64,000 nucleotides of DNA. Source: Nothophaeocryptopus gaeumannii (Eukaryota > Ascomycota > Dothideomycetes > Mycosphaerellales > Mycosphaerellaceae). The translations under genes were made by a program, and so were the position numbers. The DNA lies in the NCBI GenBank assembly GCA_031771865.1, contig JASISA010000023.1, positions 682,001 to 746,000 of the forward strand, written 5' to 3'. Shown here in pieces: positions 21,482-32,524 of the stretch. The notes beneath the pieces were generated by a model, which saw only the letters and a program-made list of their open reading frames with translations, ran no database searches and was not told where the DNA came from. Position 1 is the first letter of the stretch; each line of letters begins with the position of its first letter.

Positions 21482-23895
21482 TCATTCCCAATGCCATTCA
21501 CTCATGCCGCCCATGTTCTCGTCGAGTCGCCCAGGCGAAGAGAGGTGTCGAGCAGGCGGTCCAGCGGAACCTTCGTAGAGATGTAGCGGCCATTGGTGTT
21601 GACCACCGAACGAAGTCATGTCCATCACTGTCAGATCTTGGGGCATAGGCATGACTTGAGTCGGGAATGGAGTCCAGAAAGCGGTCTGGGCTTGTGCCGG
21701 GTCTAGAGGTGTTTGCGGATTGCTGTAAAATGTGGGCGCAGAAGTCGGTCCTTGTTGCTGCTGTTGGTACGGCATTTGACCAGGAGGTGAGAAAGGAGAT
21801 GACTGACTGGATTCGCCAGATCTCGTGCGTTCCCCGGAAGACTGCTTGCGCGGTATCGAAGCAGCGAAGAAAGTCGAAGGAGGTGGTGAGTGCAGTTTTC
21901 GCTGTCCCGCTATTCGATGGACGGCGACGGAGGCTGCACCTTCCGGGAGCGCAATGTTCCATTTGCTCGATAGGGACCTTATTATATCAACGGCTCGCGC
22001 TGCGAAGCGGTGGTTAACTGACATCGCTTCTAGGTCATGGAGTCCCTGGCTCAAATGCGCTGCCGCGGCGTCCGATGGCAGATTGAGCAGATGGATCGTG
22101 CTTGCCGAAAGCAGCAGATTCGTCACGACCAGACATATTCGCCGTAAACCATACATCGCCCTTAGCGCGTTCATGAGGGTGGATATTTCGTTCGCGCAGA
22201 AAGTGCAAGTGTCGTGTGGGTAGAGATTGGCAGCTCGCAAGTCCAACTTGATGTATGGGCGGAACAAGCTTGTAGAGTCAGTGAGCGCCCGGTAAGTGGT
22301 GGAGAAAGCAGAAAGACTTACTGTAACACGCAGGCATAATAGTACATGTGTAAGACAAGCACATGTGGTAGAGACGTGTTTTCAAGTCGGAAAACGTCGG
22401 GAAGGCTCTGATACCAGGCTTGGTACTGTGCGTAAGTTGCTGCCAGCCTTCGGCTCGTAAATCGTTCTCTGGGTGCGTAAAAAGTATTGACCATGTCGCT
22501 AGCAAGCTCGGAGAGTTTGCTGAGGTGGTCTTTGAAGAGCATCGCTCGGGCTGGCTGCTCAGCGCTGGGACTCAGGGAAAGGTTCGTGTCTTCGTATGGC
22601 CGCCAGGTCTGACTTTCAGATTGAGAGTGGACAGACGGTGTTTCGATGTCTGCTGCTGACCGGGGCAGTTGCGATAGCCGACCAAAGTTCATGGCGCACA
22701 TTCTAAGGACACAGACCATCAGCAATCGATCCGGCGCTTCCACCTCGAATTTGACTCACGTTTCCAGATTGAAGACAGCCCAGAATGCCACCTTCCGTAC
22801 CTCGCCCTCCGTCTGCCGCACGCCGTTCTTGATCACGGAGAGATGCAGTCCCATCTCCAACGCCATCCGGACGCACCTCCCTGCAAGCTGATAGCCGTTG
22901 CTGTCACGTCCTGCCGATGTCTCTCGCAGACTCATGATACCAAGAGCTTGGACTGTTGTCAGAGAGGGATTATCACTTTGATCCAAAAGACGTTTCGCTT
23001 CGGCGAAGAAGTGATCTCCGGCTGTTGTGGGGTCATTGGCGATAGTCCGGGCCATGTGCCTATCTGAATAATGACAAGCATACGCCAAAATTGCGTTCAC
23101 AAGCAGGGCGCTGCAATAATCGGTCTTGCCGAGGCCCATGTCGTGCATGAAGTGCTCCCATGAGCAGAAACAATGAAATGGGTTGACCCAACAGTGGTAA
23201 AGGTTGAGGAGATGCTCAATGAATTCCGCATCTTGCGGTGTCCTGAACCAAGTGGTACGCTGCTCGGTAGCAGAGAGGGATGCTAGACCTGCCTGATAAG
23301 ATTGATCTTCTCCAGAGTTATCTCGGGACAGCGACGGCCGAAATGGAGTGTCCGAAACAGATGCGCTCGTGGGTGTTGTAATCTGCTGAGCCAGGTCTGC
23401 CTCAAGTGTCTGAGGAGCATAGCTGTGCGGTAATCGTACATTACTCCGGAGTGAGTCAGCCAAAATGTTGGCGTCGGCGTCGCTTCGCAGACTCTGGAGC
23501 AGTGCTACCGCTTCGTTCTCAGGCAGACTTCGCAACGAGGCCACGATCACGTCCAGCGCATCGTTCTGTTGTTGCAGAGATTGTATGTCTCTTTTGAGAG
23601 CACCTTTCCGACGATGGTCGCTGTCTGCATCGTAGCTACATTCTGTGCGGTACACTGCAATGCATGTTGAGCAGAAAGGAAGTTGACCATCGCACTTGGA
23701 TTCTGGTTCATGTTGTTAGCAAGCTTTGAACGTACCATAGAATCTCACGAGACATTGAGACTCACTTCGTTTTCTGCAGGGAATACAGGCCGATGAAACT
23801 GCTTTCCTCTTCCCACTCTTCCCACCTTCGCTAGGACCCTCGCCGCTCTCCGAGACAGATGGCTCGTTCTTAGGACGTATTGGTCGGGGAGGCAT
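21482..23895 (-). CDS. Zn(II)2Cys6 transcription factor, NirA/nit-4-like
   Basis: Four exons join in phase to 746 residues: 23895-23766, 23702-22760, 22702-22322 and 22268-21482. The binuclear zinc cluster spans the first intron: ACIPCRKRKSKCDGQ, then LPFCSTCIAVYRTEC. It is followed by DADSDHRRKGALKRDIQSLQ, a linker and coiled coil like that of the nitrate regulators NirA and nit-4. The middle is a fungal-specific TF domain (HCWVNPFHCFCSWEHF, ALGIMSLRETSAGRDSNGYQ, LEMGLHL). The C-terminus is Gln/Pro/Ser-rich (MPYQQQQQGPTSAP), a likely activation region. NirA-family proteins act in the nucleus with GATA factor AreA to switch on nitrate use. Resemblance is to the subfamily, so the true target genes are unknown. 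It lies about 27 kb from the nitrogen block. Confidence 0.85.
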
Positions 23896-26800
23896 ACTAG
23901 TATATCACAGGGAGTCTGCTGGTCAACAGCATCGATCAGTAGAGGAGACTGGAAGTTAGGGGAGGCTAAAGGTTAGCAAACGAAGAAGTGTGCCGAAGCA
24001 TGCAACGCTGGAAGGTTCGGGTTACCAGCAAGGCAAGAAGACACGGATGGAAATGGACCATCGAGTGAAGTTGTGCATTATTACTGCAGTGCCGGCGCTG
24101 CGCCATACTTGTTCCTTCTCTCGTGGGCGCCACAAGTGTTCGGCAGGCCAAGCCCTTGCAAGGCACGACGATCAACCTTTCGAGGCATCTCGAGGGTCTT
24201 CTGCGTCCCAGGGGGCCGGACTGGAGACTGGGTCCTCTGGCGGGGAGGTCACAGCAGGTTAGAACCGAACGGCCCGCAGACGGATGGCCTTGCGCATGTA
24301 CAGTAGACTGGACCCTTGAGAGCTTATTTTTCGGCTGCCACGGCACGCGGTTGGTGCAACGATTGGCCCCTGTCGATGGAGTTGTGGCGAAGAACTGGAG
24401 CGATAGGAACAACCCTCTTGGCGTCGCCGCGTCCGCTTCAATCTTGTGCAGAAATGACATCTTTTCCCGAGTTGCGGTGGACTTAACGCCGTGAATCCGC
24501 GCATCGGTGTTATGTAGTTCATTATGCACTGCCCAGACGAGTGAGTGTTGCGCTTCGAGCGTTGCACAAATGGCAATGGCACGCACCAGTTCTTCGTGAC
24601 AATCGCGAACTAGCTTCTCGTGGCCAGTCTTGGCCTGCTTCTGAGCACCTCCAGAGCACCAACTAGGAGTTACCGATCTGCGATCACATGACCCTGGCTA
24701 GCATGCAGAGGATCGCCGGGCAAGCTCTCAATCAGAAGCAGGTCCACAACCTCGCACTGCTGCAAACTTCTCCACGGATAGCGCGGAATACGAAGGCTGG
24801 GTTTCCGACCTGATAGCAGCTGCTCAACATCGGATGCAACAATTGAGGCACTCAGCGAAACCGGCCACAGCTTCCTCCTTTGATCGAACCGCAGGCACGA
24901 TGGAAAAGTCTAGAGCGTTCGGTGATTAGCCTGCGTTAGGACTTTCTGCAGAGCCGATGCCAGCTGCAAGCAACGCGGGCACGGCACCATGTCATCCCAC
25001 ACTCAACTCATGTCGTGCGTGATACTCTAATCTGACTCCACACGCCTATCGCGATGAGGTAGACACCAAGGATCATGCATCCTCACCTAGCCTCTGCGAC
25101 CTGAAAACAACCAGCTCGACCACAAGACCCTTTATACAGGTCTGACAAACCTCTGCACGTCGTTCTTCTCAAGATGCGACGATATCGGGAGGGAGGCTTA
25201 CTCTCCTCAGAAGCACAGTGTGCGGTGCGAATTCGTCTACGGAACAACGCCGCGGATGTCCACCTTCCCTTCAGCAAGGCCACTGACCTTCTCACTCTTG
25301 TTACGCTGCCAGGGGCTCTTGGACTTTGTTTGGGTATATTTTGCCACTCGCCCTGCCGTTCTTACTTCGAACCTCACATCCTGGATACCGACACCCACGC
25401 CCGCTATGTGACTGCTGCGCCTCGGTTCTCGAACCTTCTATGGAGGAAAGAACTTGTCCCGCACTTGGCCATTGTTACATCTCTTCCTCCATCTCAGGAC
25501 ACACGTAACCTGACTGGCTGGTCATCTCGTTGACTCATATCTCGACGTCCAAGTGACAACTGCCACGTAACGTCTGGGAGAGTCCGGTCCGGGGACACCC
25601 ACTGGATACGGCTTGAGGTGTGAGGTGGCAACGGACGACCGAGATGCAACACATATCCTGGGTGATATCCACGAAGTGTCGGGTGACAATGACAACTTTC
25701 CACTTCGTCGCCACGACTCGAACATAACACATCGGACCATGGTTTGCAGGGCGTCACGGAGGCATCTGCCATACCGTCACGAGCTCATGGCCACGCATGC
25801 CTTGACTTGCGGCACCGCAAAGGCATGTCGGAGTCTTGCTTCGAAACGTATTCCGGTCCTTGACGCAGAAGGCTACATGAGCAGGAGTGAGTCACGAGAT
25901 GCTGATTGACGGTGGTGCTGTCACCCTTACTTTGAGAATGGCCTGCTTCGATTTTGCTGATCAAGCTAACGATACCATCGAAACGCTCAAACAGAATTGC
26001 TATGATCATTCTGCTAACTTGAGTAATCGCTGATGATGATTCGGATTTGTGTGTGCACGCGGTGATTGATCGATCTCTCGGCTGTCCCGTGTGCACACGG
26101 TCTTATCTTCGAATGCCCTATCCCGGTGACGTCAGCCACAGCGACACGCCCAGCCATGCCACGATGCCACGATGCCACTCACTCACCAGCCTCATCGTCT
26201 TTCCCTATACCGCTTGCGAATTGACGTCGTCACAGTGTTCAGAAGCGCGTGATGGTGGCTTGCAGCAGCCGCTCTCGGCCTCTCCGCTGTAGAAGCTGCA
26301 CAGAAAAACCTTGATCTGGCAGACATATCGCGAGGCGTCGGTAGCTTGCAGCTTCAGCAGAAGATTTTCTGATGGCTTCGTCCTCCTCGTTGTACTGACG
26401 CTGTATAGGGAAGGTACGGAGCAAGATGGCGTGGACTGGCTCAGACAAGAGGTAAGTGCTACCGGCTGCCACGCGGACGGGCGAAAGTATATTTTCAGCT
26501 TCATTGTTCCGTCACCTCTTACATGAGCCATTGAGGTGCATGACAGTGGACGCCATAAGCGATGGCACCGGAATGTTGCGAACTTTTCTCGAAGAACTTC
26601 ATGGCTTCGAAGCATGAAGAGCCCGAGGTCAACGGATCTGGTATGCCGCTGCACGGAGGCCTGATGAGGCGTTATAGTCCTCAATGCCGTCCTCTAGGTC
26701 GACAACGCCAATCCTCAGGAGCCCGACACCATCGACCCAAAGTGGGTCTTCGACATATCCCGCACCGAGCCCCGCGCTTCTCACCGACCGTTATAGCTCG

Positions 26801-27479
26801 CTGTTCTCGGTGCTGACTTCAACAGCGCTCTATCCCACGCGCAACTTGCCGCCCGCCTACCAAACGAACCTTGTTCGAATCACCTTTGACGCCAGCACCA
26901 ACATGGAACGTTTCACCGAAGAGGATGCGAACGCACTACTACTTGCTGACAGCCTTCGTGCCCAAACAAGGAAGTTATGGAGCTATTACGGCTTCGCATA
27001 GCTGACCAGACTGACTCTCCGCCACTATCACTGTCAATACAGAAAGATACCTTCCAACTGCCAAGGGTCGGCTCACACTTCTCTCCGGCTACCAAACGCC
27101 ATGTCTGTATACCATCTTGACACTGCAGAAAAACATTCATTCAACCGGGACATTACAGTCGAGCCAAAGGCTCTTGGTTGACAGTCACGATCTAGCAAGT
27201 TGGTTCAGAGCAACAAGGTTCCCAAGTCTCATCAGAAAAAGTTGGCCTGTCTTCCTTCCAAATTCATCGCGTATTCCATCTCCACGCCTCTCATCATTGT
27301 TCGTTCATTTCATAGTCTTCGTGCTGCCCTAAGAACGTATAGCCGCACGGGGCCACGATCATACCTAGCCTTAGAGCCACTACCCAGATATCTCCTTTCC
27401 TGCTCCATTAGCTCAACTCACCTCCCCCATACCGTCTCTGCTCTGCTCAGCTCAGCTCATTATTCTATCCGCCCATCAT
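23896..27479. other. Long gene-poor region
   Basis: I see no supported gene over about 3.6 kb. Frames 23966-24586 (-, 206 codons), 25174-25533 (+), 25785-26096 (-) and 26205-26684 (-) lack domains and overlap rivals on the other strand. A small tandem (GCCACGAT) occurs near 26157-26178. One weak candidate (26684-27001) is listed separately. Around 26740-26840 another frame reads DPKWVFDISRTEPRA but is cut by a TAG. Confidence 0.5.
26684..27001 (+). CDS. Small hypothetical ORF (weak)
   Basis: This 105-codon frame begins with a Ser/Thr/Pro-rich part and ends in an ordered, polar stretch (RFTEEDANALLLADSLRAQ, then RKLWSYYGFA). No family is recognised, and a rival frame with a different amino acid pattern overlaps it. 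It may be a real small gene, part of a decayed one, or chance. Confidence 0.2.
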   Translation: MPSSRSTTPILRSPTPSTQSGSSTYPAPSPALLTDRYSSLFSVLTSTALYPTRNLPPAYQTNLVRITFDASTNMERFTEEDANALLLADSLRAQTRKLWSYYGFA

Positions 27480-29781
27480 CTACGGCAGAAGTTTACTCAA
27501 GTGCCCATCAACCGTATCCCTATAAACCCCCAAATGCACCGGTATACTCCCACTATACCCCACATCCCCCTGTGCCTTTTGCAACGTCGCAGCTACTTTG
27601 CCCACCATCCTCGCTATCCACCGATCATTCACCAACCCGCCCACAACAGCTTTCTTCATCCCATCTTTGGTGGACTGATGTAAATCTCGCGCAAATTCCC
27701 GAATCGAAGCTTTTGTCGTTCCCTCTCGCAGATTTTGACGGATATTTTTCGCGAAGATTTTGAATCCGGCTACTTCTCTTAGTCCGAGATCTTCGGATTG
27801 GGTGGAGGCGTGGGAGGGGGCGCGGGGTGGGAGAGGGGGTGGGGAGGAGGGGTTGGGATGGAGGAGATGGAGTCTGCGTCGTCGGGGAAGGTTGCGGATA
27901 CTGGGGTATCGACTGCGACGCTTTCGGAATCGACTTCTTTTTCTAACTCGATCATTTTCGTTGCCTTGACGACTGCGGCGACGAAGTTTAACATTGACTG
28001 GTCACAGCTTAGTGGTAGAGAGCCGTGGACGGACATGGTGATGTTAGTTTCGTCCTTCTGGGCCTGTTCGAGATTTCTTTCGGCCTGAACTTGTTTCGGT
28101 GCTCCATCGGCTTGGTCGATTTCCGTCTCGAGCTCTTCTTTGTCGGTGGGAGTCGGCTTAGCGGGCACGATATGTTCGTGATGTGGTAGTAGGTAAGAAG
28201 GTATTGTAAAGGTGGCATCTGCACCACCTAGGCGGAGTACTTGCGAGGTTGTGGCTGTTTGGGGAACGGTGCGGTAGGCGATCACATCGTCGAACTTGAG
28301 GTACGCGATGATGTCGAAAGCTGTGCTGAGAGGCACCTGACCCAGACCGGTGATATCGGTCAGCTCGACGCAGAAGTTGGCGTCTGCTAGCCATGTCGAG
28401 ATCTTTCGTTGCAGCTTCCGCAGTTGTGCGTTATTCTCTGTGTACAGCTTGAAGACCTCCTGCTGCAGTAGTGTAGTGAGCCATTTGCCAGACCCAGCAG
28501 CGTTGATGCTTGAGATGCTGACTGGGTGGAAGTAGCTCAGAGGTCCCAGTAGTAGGCGCAATAAGAACGGAAGGCGATGCAAGAACCTCCGAACGGCAGG
28601 ATGTGATAGATTCTGCAGGGTCGTTACACGCACAGACCGAGACGGCGGATGAGGCACTGAAGGTAGCTTGTGTAGCTCGACCGAGATAGCCGACCGCATC
28701 TCTTTCTCATCTTCGAGCAGCTTGCTGGTGCCTTCGCTCTTAGCTTTCAGGCGCGCTTGCTGTCGTGCTTGATAGACGCAGCTCGAGGTTCGAATGTCAG
28801 TCATTTTGTCGTGGAACTGTTGGTCTGCAGCTTCGTCGTCCGGATCTAATGCAGTCATCATCCCGACTCCGGCCTTCACTGAAGAGTCTCGCATATAGCT
28901 GACACCTGTCAACGTCTCACGGAGTTTGGGCCTGTCTAGCAGACCCTTGGAGCCGGCCGTTGCTGCTCTCAGGAGTGGAGTATCGTCGAGGAAGACGCTC
29001 ATCTCGCTAGCCGCGTCGTCGCTATCGTCTTCCAGGTTGACGAGTGTCATCTCGACTTCGCCCTTCACATTCGCGTAGACATCACCGACTTCGATGTGGC
29101 GAAAGAACTTCACGGTAACTTCGTCCACGTACATGGCTAACTCGATGTCATTAGTGAGCTTGAGGCCTGAATGCGTTAGTCGTGGTAAGTACGTTGAAGT
29201 CTCCTAAACATACCCAGCTCAATGCCGTGCGCGACAAGCGTAAGAGTCGAGAACGAAAAGCTGACTCCGCGAATGACAAACAATCCATCCACTTCGGTAT
29301 CAATCTCCAGGGCCGGGAGGTTGAACAGCGCGATCTTATCTCTAATGAAATGCGATTGACCTCCCAGCGCCTTGCGAAGCGTCCTTCTCGCCATATTCGC
29401 CGCCTTCGGAAACTGGTTCAGACATGTGAGCAGAATGGCCGGATACGTAATTGTCGCGAAGATGCCATGCAGCAGCCATGACGTTGAGCAGATTGCGTAT
29501 GCGAGGTTGTATGTCGCCAATAGTGTCCATAGCGGTATGTCCTCCAGAACCCTATTCCGGTAAGAATGGCCATAGATCACCAGAAGACTCTCGATTCCGG
29601 CGCCCGCAAAGACCCAGGTGCGCGCCCAGGACACAGAGGCAAAAACGAGGACCAAGATGAATGTGGAGACTATGGGCAATCCGAGCCCGCCCATAGGTTT
29701 TGGCTTATGTTCTTCCAATCTCTCCTCATAGTGCGATTGCCGCACCGGTTTTCGCGGTATCATGATCGGATTTGGCGCCAT
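27480..29781 (-). CDS. Conserved fungal membrane-anchored protein of unknown function
   Basis: Exon 1 (29781-29214) and exon 2 (29166 onward) join in phase across a 47-base intron (GTATGT to CAG). The N-terminus has a short cytosolic part, then helices (PIVSTFILVLVFASVSWA, WLLHGIFATITYPAILLTC). After them comes a beta-rich domain (LEIDTEVDGLFVIRGVSFSF, VDEVTVKFFRHIEVGDVYAN). Exon 2 stays open to 27779 with a Pro-rich tail, but the frame from 27773 to 27480 is strongly coding (GFKIFAKNIRQNLREGTTKA, VVGGLVNDRWIARMVGKVAA, GDVGYSGSIPVHL) and almost certainly belongs to this gene through another intron. The phase-compatible donor is unclear; GTTAGA near 27950 paired with TAAG near 27777 works. I do not know a product name. 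Confidence 0.7.
27798..27870 (+). repeat. G-rich tract on the plus strand
   Basis: Runs of three to five G alternate with T or A (GGGAGGGGGCGCGGGG and similar). The run lies where the last intron of the minus-strand gene is expected, so the transcript would be C-rich. It could form a G-quadruplex on the plus strand. Confidence 0.6.
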
Positions 29782-30547
29782 CTTGGCGGAGCAAGACAGA
29801 AAGGTCCACCCCGTATGAATTTGTCCACCGCCAGTTCGTCGGAGGATCTTGGGATGGTTCGCGACAACGCTGAGTCTCGGGATTGCTGCTGTTTCACAAA
29901 CTCATTGCAATCGCGATGCGCCGTGGTGACATGCACATGACGAGCGGCTAAATGCAGCACACACGTAGAAGGCTGCAGTAGCGTTCCGTCGTAGTTGCCT
30001 TCCCGCTTGATCGCGCGAAATGAAATGCTCGAGTAGGAAGCAATTGCAGTCCAGCTCGCGATGTGTCGCTCTGGCCAGCTAGGAAGCGGACATCTCCCAG
30101 CCAGGGGCGATAACACGGCGTCCATGGTTGTTGATAGCGACTCGTGGAAGATTTGCATGCCGATCACGACAGAGTTTGATGGTCAAAGGTGGTGGTGGAA
30201 GACAAGACAAGCGAGCGGCGGACTGAGCTCCGCCCCTGATCACAGCGTGGTCTGGATGCCCTTGCGAATTGGACGTCGACTTTGCATCCTCACTTCCTAT
30301 TATCATCAGCCTCATCAACAGCAAGCTCTATGACCCAACATCGACTCCTCAATGGAAATGAGGCCCCTCAGATCCTGATTGGTTGACCAACCAATGACCT
30401 CTCCGATACCAGGCACGCCCTCCCCCGCCGTGCAGACGTGAAGCGAAACACTTCCAGTACCTGCATCAAAAACGTGCTGCATCTCGCAGTCCCATGTTGT
30501 TGCAGACATCATCGGCAATGGCAGAAGCAGGGTAGCACCCGCTTCCA
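29782..30547. other. Divergent intergenic region
   Basis: It separates the start of the membrane-protein gene (leftward) from the start of the histidine phosphatase gene (rightward) and should hold both promoters. Short frames on either strand carry no domain. Confidence 0.55.
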
Positions 30548-32149
30548 ATGCAACTCCACCTTCCTTCATATACCACGCTCGCTGTCGTCCTGCTTGTGAT
30601 GCTGACTGTTCAGACTGCCATACAAGTGATCATGAGGCTACACGAAAGCGCACCGGCCTTCTTCACCGGACTGGTCGAGACGGCCTATGCTCAGGCGTAT
30701 GGCTCTTCCGGAAATACGACATGTCCGGGGTCTGCGAATGTGAGCCTCGCGTGGCACGCACCTGCGAAATACTTTGTCAACGACCTCTCGGGTGTCATCA
30801 ATGGGACCGGGACATATGGATTCATCTTCGACTCCAGCCAGGGCCTGCTGGATACATATAACTGGTGTAACATGCCACATACCAATCCACAAACGTACCC
30901 AAAGGCCAGCAAAGAATACAAACTGGAGTACGTCGAGGTGATTCACAGGCACCACAAGAGGACGCCATATGCCGCGAACACGTTCCCAAAGGAGGGCTAT
31001 GCTTGGTCTTGCAGTGACGAAGGACTCTTCTACGGTGGCAAGCCGATAAATTCATATAGCTCTGACTCTGCCGCCACCTACTGGTCTGTTTACACATCCG
31101 ACTCGAACCCATACCCGCCACAAGGCTTCAATGGGACATGTCAGTTCCCTCAAATCACACGGGGTGGTCTGGACGACAGTAGCAAGCACGGCGCGGACTT
31201 GAAGGCAGTCTACTCGAAGATGCTTGGCTTCCTTCCTGAAACGTTCGATGCAAAAGCTGTATCGTATCGAGTCTCGAACAATGTCATCACATCGCAAGTC
31301 GCCAGCATGCTCATCGCCGGCATGTGGCCTGAACGTAAAAACACAGACACGCCTCTGCTCATCCAGCCGGACAGCATCGACTCACTTGAGCCAGCATACA
31401 CTTGCTCGAGCGCATCTGCTTTGTTCAGCTCCTATGGGTCTGGCAGTTCATCGCCTGCCTGGCTGCAGCATATCAATGCATCTTCTAACCTCTTCAGCCG
31501 TCTGGACACACTTTCGGGTGTCAACTCAAATGCCTCTGATTGGCACATGAGCTGGGATCATTACTTCGACAACCTCTCGGCCAGACTGTGCCATCAGAAG
31601 CCGTTACCATGCAGCGTCACGACACCCACCAATTGCGTCAGTCGAGACGAAGCGAACGAAGTCTTCAGACTAGGAGAGTACGAATATAGCTTCATCTACC
31701 GCGACTCCCAGCAATCACTGCCAGCAAGCGTAGGAAGCTACGGCATTTGGGTGGCCGAGCTCGCACAGAATTTCCGACACGTGATGGGTGGAGGTGTGCC
31801 TTCTACTGGCAACGCCACGGCAACGAGCGTGAAGTACAGACACAACGTTGCACACGATGGCTCCATTTCCCGCCTCCTCGCCATCTTGCAGCTCGAACGC
31901 ATGGTCTGGCCCGGTATGGGCGCTGAAGTGGTCTTCGAGCTCTACTCAAATTCGGGCTGCTTTTATTTGAGGGTTCTTTGGGGAGGACAGATCTTGAAGT
32001 CAAGCCACCCAGCGTTTGGAACGATGGATATGATATCTGTGAGCACCTTCTTGGCATATATTGATGGCCTTGTGGGCGTTGGTGCGAAAAAAGTGCCAGG
32101 CATCTGTCAAACACCGCAGTGCGAGATTGCTGGCGAAGGTTGTTCTTGA
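30548..32149 (+). CDS. Histidine phosphatase (acid phosphatase/phytase clan), membrane-anchored or secreted
   Basis: A single exon of 533 codons. A hydrophobic segment at residues 10-29 (TLAVVLLVMLTVQTAIQVIM) is a signal anchor or signal peptide. The catalytic motif at about residues 134-140 is RHHKRTP, where the family usually has RHGxRxP: the nucleophile His and both Arg are kept, but the Gly is His. The second catalytic motif near residue 436 is HDGSISRLL, the HD acid/base pair of branch 2 histidine phosphatases. Several N-glycosylation sequons and paired Cys fit the secretory pathway. Close relatives include fungal acid phosphatases and PXYLP1-like enzymes. Substrate unknown. Confidence 0.88.
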   Translation: MQLHLPSYTTLAVVLLVMLTVQTAIQVIMRLHESAPAFFTGLVETAYAQAYGSSGNTTCPGSANVSLAWHAPAKYFVNDLSGVINGTGTYGFIFDSSQGLLDTYNWCNMPHTNPQTYPKASKEYKLEYVEVIHRHHKRTPYAANTFPKEGYAWSCSDEGLFYGGKPINSYSSDSAATYWSVYTSDSNPYPPQGFNGTCQFPQITRGGLDDSSKHGADLKAVYSKMLGFLPETFDAKAVSYRVSNNVITSQVASMLIAGMWPERKNTDTPLLIQPDSIDSLEPAYTCSSASALFSSYGSGSSSPAWLQHINASSNLFSRLDTLSGVNSNASDWHMSWDHYFDNLSARLCHQKPLPCSVTTPTNCVSRDEANEVFRLGEYEYSFIYRDSQQSLPASVGSYGIWVAELAQNFRHVMGGGVPSTGNATATSVKYRHNVAHDGSISRLLAILQLERMVWPGMGAEVVFELYSNSGCFYLRVLWGGQILKSSHPAFGTMDMISVSTFLAYIDGLVGVGAKKVPGICQTPQCEIAGEGCS

Positions 32150-32524
32150 TAGAGGACATGAATCGAATAAAGTTCTGTCTATGCTTGAAATGCTTGATCG
32201 TTTTTTGTTTCAGACGCGTTTGATCCCGTGTATAGTTCGTGAGCTTCACTGACTGACAGCTGGGAGTGGAGCTCTTCTGCCTTGAGCCCTTGTTGTTCCT
32301 ACAGACGTCTGTAGTGAAAGAGGCGAGTTCAACTGTGTGATGGCATTCTACTCACCGCCAACCAGAACGCGTCTGCCTGAGGTCAACTTCCCCAGAAGGA
32401 GTTTAGGTCGGGCTTAATTAAGTTTCGAGACTCGCGACACTCCATCGACACACGACCGCAACTCTATCTTCCCGCCTGAACCCCCTTCCACCTTCTTCAA
32501 CAGCCGCATGAAAACGACTACACG
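32150..32524. other. Intergenic
   Basis: A 375-base gap holding the 3' end of the phosphatase gene and the promoter of the Nup133 gene. A pyrimidine-rich run precedes the ATG at 32525. No gene seen. Confidence 0.65.

Noticed and set aside
23966..24586. 206-codon minus-strand frame
   Set aside because: Composition rich in Arg/Ser/Cys without any pattern; plus-strand frames of similar quality cover the same bases.
27200..27763. 187-codon plus-strand frame rich in Ser/Pro/Tyr
   Set aside because: Antisense to the C-terminal exon of the minus-strand conserved protein, which has far better protein character.
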